64,000 nucleotides of DNA from Cliona cf. orientalis (lineage: Eukaryota; Porifera; Demospongiae; Clionaida; Clionaidae): assembly GCA_963930775.1 (NCBI GenBank), contig OZ005706.1, positions 4,702,545 to 4,766,544 of the forward strand. Direction: 5' to 3'. The translations under genes were made by a program, and so were the position numbers. This document shows positions 58,201 to 64,000 of this stretch, one piece after another; position 1 is the first letter of the stretch; every line of letters starts with the position of its first letter. Under the pieces are notes generated by a model, which saw only the letters and a program-made list of their open reading frames with translations, was not told the DNA's origin and did no database searches.

Positions 58201-61200
58201 CTCGTAAGCACAACGAATCAATCGAATTCGGCAAAAAATGGCTGCCAAATCGAGGGATACGGTCCACAAGCATCACGAATAGTGCGTTTTTGTTGGCCAC
58301 CGTAGCCACGCCTATCGACAGTGCCCATCAATGCATGATGCATGCCCATTGTGCTTTCTGCTCATGCGCACAACTAACAAGCGTATGACTGGTGAAGATT
58401 GTTGATGTTCTAAATAATGCTCGTGACGTCTATAGTGACTGAAATCTGAAGCTCCATGGAATCAATCACCAGTATAATTATGTAAGATACATGTAGCTAT
58501 ACTATTATTACAATAAATGTTCATGTCTTCCTAGTCTGGGTGCAGAGAGCGCTGTTTCAAGTGTCACCGGGACAACTAACTTAGCATTTCCATTATTTCT
58601 CTCAAGTTCACAAATTATAGCCATGCACCGGCCAAAAGTAAATCTATAGATTGCACAATGTGCGTGCAGGGTATGTGCTCTACAGAGCTCTAGTTATTAT
58701 CATAATTCAAGCTTACTTGATTCTTTCTACAGTTGGGGAACTTTTCTTTGCATCTGGATCAGGCAGATAGTAGCCTTGAGCTTTGAGGATTTTTGAACGA
58801 CTCTCCTTCCTCATTCTCAGTGTTTCAGGGGTGGGTAGCTCACCAGTGTATGCCTGCACATAATAATAATATCAATATCAAAGAATTGAAGACTTGTCCC
58901 TACTGTAGCATTTTTTGCTAGCTATAATTATACGTTTATTATTCATTGACCATGCGTGAGGGCTCTGATGGTTGCTCAATGAGTGAGTGTGTCTGTTGCC
59001 ACCCCATCCTAGCTACTACTACTACTACAGGTCTGGTTTACACATCAAAAGTTATTTAAGTTTCTTGTAGGCTTTACATATAAAAAACATTCAATTTTAT
59101 TTGGGAGATATGGTGTCATGATGATTGGTGCATGACATAATTGGCTCTTTCTACACGCACAAATGGTTCTTGAAATAGCATATTATCGTGACCCGCTATG
59201 AGAAAAGGGTCCATAATAATATTATTATTACATGTACATGTATATGAAGGCTAGGTAGCTTTGCTGAGTCATTGATCCGATCATGATATCAGCATGTGCT
59301 TTACCCATGCAGCTGGCCTCCATGCATGGAAAAACTAGGGGTGGTATATTTCTAACTCTCTCTTCCAACCTCTGTGGTTCGCAGATGTGGGTAGCAAAAT
59401 ATCTTGTGTGTGCATGCAAATCACATACATGTACATGTACATGCATATACTGTACATGTACAATGTACACGTACATGTTATAACTTACAGCCTGACAGGC
59501 CAGCATGACCCCGAGGGGCAGTATTGGGTCCCACAGGGCAGTGATTCTTGATGGAGTGGCAGAGGAGCTGGTATTGACATTGGGGTAGATGGAGAGAATG
59601 GAGTCAGGCATCCTCAAACCAAGCTCTTTCAGTTTCATGCTAACACCGAAAGCAAAGTTTCCACCAGAAGAGTCACCAACAAGTACAATACGCTCTCCAG
59701 TAGTGCCTGCACGCAACAAAACAATGTCATGTACTACATGTATGCTTGCAGGCCTTCATTTAGTATTATCGTCAAGGGGGGGGGGGGCTATAGCAATGAT
59801 TGCCGAATTAAGGGAGGGCATGGGTATGGCCTATCATATACACTTCATATAATATTATTGTTGTAACAACCCTATCATTAAATTTTTAATAGAAACAGTG
59901 CAGTGTATTAATAGTGCTACATAATATGTACATGTGCACAGCTATTTATATATTTAATTAATACCAAGGGGTGGGTGCGGGTCCCGCGCGGAGCGCGAAG
60001 CTGTCAATAATTCACACGTTAAAATGAGCAAGAACGTCTGATTTAGATAGCTTTTTGTATCAATCAGGGGAAAACTTTCTATATTATGTATATGAATGGT
60101 AATAATTTTCAAGGAGGGGCAACCAACGTCCAAGGGGGGGGGGGGTGAGTGCCCCCCCCGCCCCCCCCCCCCCCCCCCCCCCCCCAAATGAAGTCCTGGC
60201 TTGTTACAGGATGCACGTGCACATGATAGATAACCTGACTAGTGGTGACAAAATGATCAGAACACACTAGTGTATTAATTTTGTTAATGCACAATATGAT
60301 TAATCATGCACCCATGTAGCATAGCAATGGGCTGCTACATACAAGTATTATGTTCATATGTACTATACACACGCAAATGTAGTTACCTATTTGTTGCAAG
60401 TTGAGTAGTATCCAAGCGTATGCCAATACACATTCCTCGAGAGCTCGAGGGAAGGGAGCCTCTGGAGCCAGGGAGTAGTCTATTGACACGATGGGAACGT
60501 CAAGCTGGAGTGACCACTGACGAAGGTAGAACTGTAGCAATAACCGTAAAGCAAGCTTTAACTTCTATTCAATGTCAGTACAGTGTTCTCCCAGCACAGT
60601 ACTGATTATTCCATAGTTGATGCAGTGAAAGCCTTTGGTGTGAATTCAGGTTCCGTGACCCTAACCCCACCCCACCGAGTACACACCTACTATGGAAACA
60701 GTCATGTATATGTACTAAATCCAGGCTAATTTTAGGTTTTATAAAGGGTAGGCTTACATATTATTATAGCTACTGTGCACAATGTAGCCTTCGACAAACC
60801 TCGTGAGTGCATGGTGACTGTGCAACATATCCTCCACCATGCATGTGTATTATCAGTCCCGTGGCTGGAGGGGCAACCTCCTTGCGACCATGGTGAGTCC
60901 TCTCCTACATGTGTGTCATGGTATGTGTGTGGTATAATATTATACATGTACATGTACTTGTGCATGATTACATGTGTTTACTTGTACATCTATTATGAGT
61001 ATATGTAAGTCATGATCAGTGTGCTAGTCAGCAGATGTGGATATATACATGTATGTGTTGAAGGAGATTTGGGAAGTCAGTTGTGTGCATACTGTGCACA
61101 AATCTAATGCCTGTTTCAATATCTTGAGTCCCTCTTACAGTCTACTTCTTGGTCTCTCTCCCCGCGCGCATGCAAAGCTATCAGTTTGTCTATGTTGTCC

Positions 61201-64000
61201 ACACAAAAAGCATCATACATTTATCTCAAGATCTAGGCACCTGAGCAACTCTTACGCACAATGAATCAAATGAATTTGGTGTAAACTGACTCCTACATAC
61301 TATAATTTCCAGATAATTTGTAGTATTGCCATCTTACATTATTGCGCAATGTGCACACAAGGTATGTGCTCTATAGAACTCAAATTGTAACCATGATGCA
61401 TCTTAATTACCAACACAGTAGACTAGCTGGCATACAGGGTACACTCACATACATGCAGTCCCTCATACATGTAACCCACCTGTCCTTCCCTCCACTTGTG
61501 GGACAGCAGTAGCAGTCGTAGTGGTTTGTAGCCGAGACCAAGATGAGGAGGTTTGATCACCACAGGTCCCTTGGATCCCTGTATAATGATTTCCTTAGCA
61601 GGCACCTCCAGCCAGCTCCTTACTCCAATGCTCTGTGCCACCAGCTTCATCGCTCCCTATGGTTAACACAGACAGCACATACTTGTTGTCGTAATGTACG
61701 CATGTACAGTGTATAGCATTGGACAGGCAGGATGTGTGGTTTATTTAATGACTGCGTTTGCACTAGTGAAATTCAACTGCAAATCTAATCAAAATGGCAT
61801 ATGCAAATCCCATACTCTCAACAGGGGACTTAGGAAAAAGTCACTATTATGGATTCTCAACTTGTATGTGTACATCATAAAAAGACAGAACACTCTGAAT
61901 ATTATGTTGGTTGATACAGTTTACTATGCCCTATTTGCTCATGGCTGGAATGCCAAGTCAAATACATACATGTACCGTACCATCTCAATCAGCAGGTTCT
62001 GGCCAAATGCCTTACACTTTGAGTTATGTACATTATAACACTAGAGCTCTGTAGAGCACATACCCCACGCGCACATTGCGCAATCGCTATGGAGTTGTTT
62101 TTGTGTGCATGGCTATAATTTTGTGAAATTAGTGGAAATGCTGTATGACGATCTTTACCAGTCACAACATTATTCTTGGCTACTTAGTTGTGCGCATGAG
62201 CAGAAAACACATTGGGCATGCATTATGCATTGAGTAGGCACTGTCGATAGGTGTGGCTACGTTAGCCAACAAAAAGGCACTATTTGTGACGCCCGTGGAC
62301 CGTGTCCAACGATTTGAAGCACACTGAAGCCAGTTTTTCGCCGAATTCGATTGATTCGTTGTGCTTATGAGTCACTTAGATGCCTACATCTCGAGATATG
62401 GCAATTTTTATGCGCACGACAATAACAACAACGACACGACCGATTACTTTATCCCTTGCGCATGTGCGCAGGGTAAATATTATACGTATATTGCTGTAGA
62501 GGCTCATTGCTACATGTATGATAGACTTAAGAGACTTTAATTACTGAGCTTGACGTACATGCAGCATATACACATAAACATAAAAATTCACACCAGGACA
62601 TTTGATCCGAGGATCTTTGTCAGCTGATTGCTGGGTTGCACAAAAAACCACAACTAAATATCAGATGATTGTATCATGTGACATTGTATATATTGAATAG
62701 GTGTGGCAGATATTAATGGTTTATTTGGAGTGAATTTGGTCTATATTGAACATCATCACCATGTGGCCAGTAATGAGTACTTTCATTGTAAATCTACCAT
62801 ACTGAAAGATGCATCTATACAAAGCACAATGGCCATTGAAATATACACTCCATAGCGGAAAATATCCCTGCTATACCGCAGTATCTGCATAACAGTGGGT
62901 TAATCCTACAAAGAGCAGTGACATACAATAGGCACCCGAGGCTTCAGCAAACTGATATCTAAACATTCAATACCTTCTCGAGTGTCAACAATGACTATCA
63001 ATAGAGCACCTTACACAAGAGCTGACCAGAGATAACACACACCAATCTTTATTACAGTGGAACCCTATGGACACAATATGTAAAGTTCCCAATTAATGAG
63101 GTGTCTTAATTCAGAGACCGTAAATTTTTCTTTGTAGCTAGGACAATAGATAATGTCCTGGTTGGAGCACCTGAGGTGTCCTTATGTGATGATCCATACT
63201 ATGGAAGTTTAACGTGTAGCCACTCCAAATTCTGTACATTTCAGTTGCTCTGCTTCTATTTACAGTACAATGTACATGTAGGTATACCTAAGCATTTGCA
63301 AGCACTGGGACGGTTTCCCCTAGGTTTTGGAACCAAAGTTCTATAACACTAGGCTGTACCAAGCTCTGGACTTGAGGCTACCATAATACCATAATTATTA
63401 TTAATGTATCACTCTGAAATCCCATATACACAATGGATCTGATACCCAGCCTGATGAGGTATCCGACCATACACGTACTTTGAGTGGAGCAACACACTGA
63501 CCTATTGAGTCAGAGAATCCCGATACTGTGTTTGATCAAGCTACATATGTAGTTGTACATAATTTTATTAGTTGATATCACCGTCCAATCATATAATTGT
63601 CACAGAAAAACATTACACTACATTCACTATTGGGTTTAAAGATATTCTAAGACTATTACCTTAACAGCGTCCTGCTCCATAAGTGACCAGAAGGCCTTCA
63701 CAAAATGAACAGAGCATTCATTAGTCAAACTGTCCAGCTTTAGACCCATTTGGACCGGATTCTGTAGGAGATACAATACAACAGCTTTCAACAATGATTA
63801 TTTAGCTGTAACACAACTACAAAATATCACTCAAGATCCACAATGAGAAAATTTTCTTTCCATTAATTTTAGAGTGGTCACATGATCACATTTGATCAGT
63901 ATGAGTGGAATCTTGTTCCTCCCTTAGGTAACCTAGGTATGTAGTCTATGGCTGTGGTATTGGTTGCATCATACCTGTAGATATTCCCTTCCCTTCCAGA
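52264..64000 (-). CDS. LIPE: Hormone-sensitive lipase (LIPE), 3' eleven exons, open at right edge
   Basis: Minus-strand exons: 64000-63975 (partial), 63761-63660, 61656-61480, 60904-60800, 60531-60387, 59706-59489, 58853-58717, 57696-57539, 54703-54537, 53731-53537, 52494-52264; every phase agrees. The N-terminal HSL domain shows [18 protein letters not shown] and ends [10 protein letters not shown], like vertebrate HSL. The alpha/beta-hydrolase core has the oxyanion motif [10 protein letters not shown], then [20 protein letters not shown] and the nucleophile motif GDSSGG. After a variable regulatory insert come [24 protein letters not shown] (catalytic Asp) and HLPHGF (catalytic His), so the triad is intact. 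The enzyme hydrolyses diacylglycerol, cholesteryl and other esters in the cytosol and on lipid droplets. The insert contains RRRSNS, a PKA-type consensus. Introns hold MITEs, inverted repeats and a nested gene at 55778-56202. The start lies beyond the window. Confidence 0.93.
53970..54250. mobile_element. Partial MITE copy in a LIPE intron
   Basis: Starts GTGACCGGATTTGAGAAAAG and follows the reverse complement of 43331-43746 through TCATAGCAGCTATGAAC-type sequence. The far end is less clear. Confidence 0.55.
55683..55690 (+). promoter_or_regulatory. TATA box of the cysteine-rich gene
   Basis: TATAAAAA lies 88 bp before the ATG at 55778, a fitting distance for a short 5' UTR starting near 55715. 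Confidence 0.55.
55778..56202 (+). CDS. Small secreted cysteine-rich protein, nested in a LIPE intron
   Basis: Two exons, 55778-55849 and 55924-56202, joined in phase 0 across a 74-bp GT/AG intron, give 116 residues. Exon 1 is a signal peptide ([24 protein letters not shown]). Exon 2 encodes a mature chain of about 92 residues with 18 cysteines in motifs such as [20 protein letters not shown] and CTCG. The CxCxC spacing recalls the silk-homology/BR3P repeat of VEGF-C/D tails and other secreted cysteine-rich proteins; that is a resemblance, not an assignment. It lies on the strand opposite to LIPE, with a TATA box upstream and AATAAA at about 56343. Possible roles are matrix, defence or signalling; none is shown by the sequence. 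Confidence 0.75.
56939..57321. mobile_element. TACCGTAGAATCCCGCG MITE in a LIPE intron
   Basis: The ends TACCGTAGAATCCCGCGATT and AATCGCGGGATTCTACGGTA are perfect inverted repeats. GGGGGGCTTAT.CGCG blocks recur inside. The first bases TACCGTA equal those of the 26.2 kb MITE and match the 17.0 kb family. Confidence 0.78.
58094..58695. repeat. Dispersed repeat in LIPE intron, copy 1
   Basis: Starts at a (GTCGTT)n-like run and includes GCACAACGAATCAATCGAAT, CTATCGACAGTGCCCAT, TCATGCGCACAACTAA and GTATGTGCTCTACAGAGCTC. The same blocks occur inverted at 62040-62450, and a shorter same-orientation piece is at about 61150-61390. Confidence 0.65.
59755..60190. repeat. Simple-sequence region in a LIPE intron
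   Basis: Contains a G-run at 59777-59787, a G-run at 60137-60147 and a long interrupted C-run at about 60153-60185. It also contains a GCGCGGAGCGCG hairpin near 59985. It is noncoding. Confidence 0.6.
62040..62455. repeat. Dispersed repeat in LIPE intron, inverted copy 2
   Basis: Begins AGAGCTCTGTAGAGCACATA and ends with an (AACAAC)-like run and ACGACACGACCGAT. It is the reverse complement of 58094-58695 with about 20-30% differences by eye. Copies 1 and 2 could pair in the LIPE pre-mRNA. Confidence 0.65.
62460..63659. other. LIPE intron sequence, nothing further recognised
   Basis: AT-rich intron between the 63660-63761 and 61480-61656 exons. No repeat or gene was identified. Confidence 0.5.

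Overview
This is eukaryotic nuclear DNA, most likely from an invertebrate animal and plausibly a sponge. Genes are split by short AT-rich introns with GT/AG borders. The coding content is metazoan: Ig/FN3 receptors, TRIM-NHL, RBM42 and hormone-sensitive lipase. A beta/gamma-crystallin and a Crinkler/RHS-type NTPase-nuclease protein also fit a demosponge. The sponge assignment is an inference. There are no prokaryotic operons, rRNA genes or CRISPR arrays.

Layout. (1) 0-11.2 kb is a cluster of related cell-surface receptor genes: the 3' end of one on + (1-157), one on - (2889 to 1359), one on - (6294 to 4056) and one on + (7247 to 11165). The last two are head to head and share the exon plan of the ectodomain, but their cytoplasmic parts differ completely. 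The - gene carries a short tail with an ITIM-like tyrosine motif. The + gene carries five tandem ACT domains, the amino-acid-binding regulatory module of metabolic enzymes. A transmembrane Ig/FN3 receptor with an intracellular ACT array is an architecture I do not know, and it is the most interesting object here. (2) 11.2-24 kb is a transposon island. It holds palindromic MITEs, hAT-like elements, tRNA-like SINEs, a BEL/Pao gag relic, and a dead LINE split by TTAA-targeted inverted-repeat elements and then tandemly amplified with a period of about 1.3 kb. (3) 24.6-30.2 kb is a complete RBM42 gene on - (8 exons, 408 aa). It is head to head, across 245 bp, with an intronless TRIM-NHL gene on + (30468-32729). 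(4) 32.7-43.1 kb is mostly intergenic, with a degenerate ACTTCTA-rich repeat, a frameshifted beta/gamma-crystallin on -, a more decayed inverted crystallin fragment, and an intronless Crinkler/RHS-like P-loop NTPase plus nuclease-like gene on -. (5) 43-52 kb is repeats again, including a duplicated ~0.7 kb segment whose two copies reveal MITE insertions by comparison of filled and empty sites. (6) 52.3-64 kb is a hormone-sensitive lipase (LIPE) gene on -, running off the right edge, with 11 recognised exons. A small secreted cysteine-rich protein gene lies on + inside one of its introns.

Gene models were built by hand from splice signals, reading-phase agreement and family motifs. All exon phases in the ACT receptor, the 609-aa receptor, RBM42, LIPE and the cysteine-rich gene join without a break, which is the main internal support for the models.
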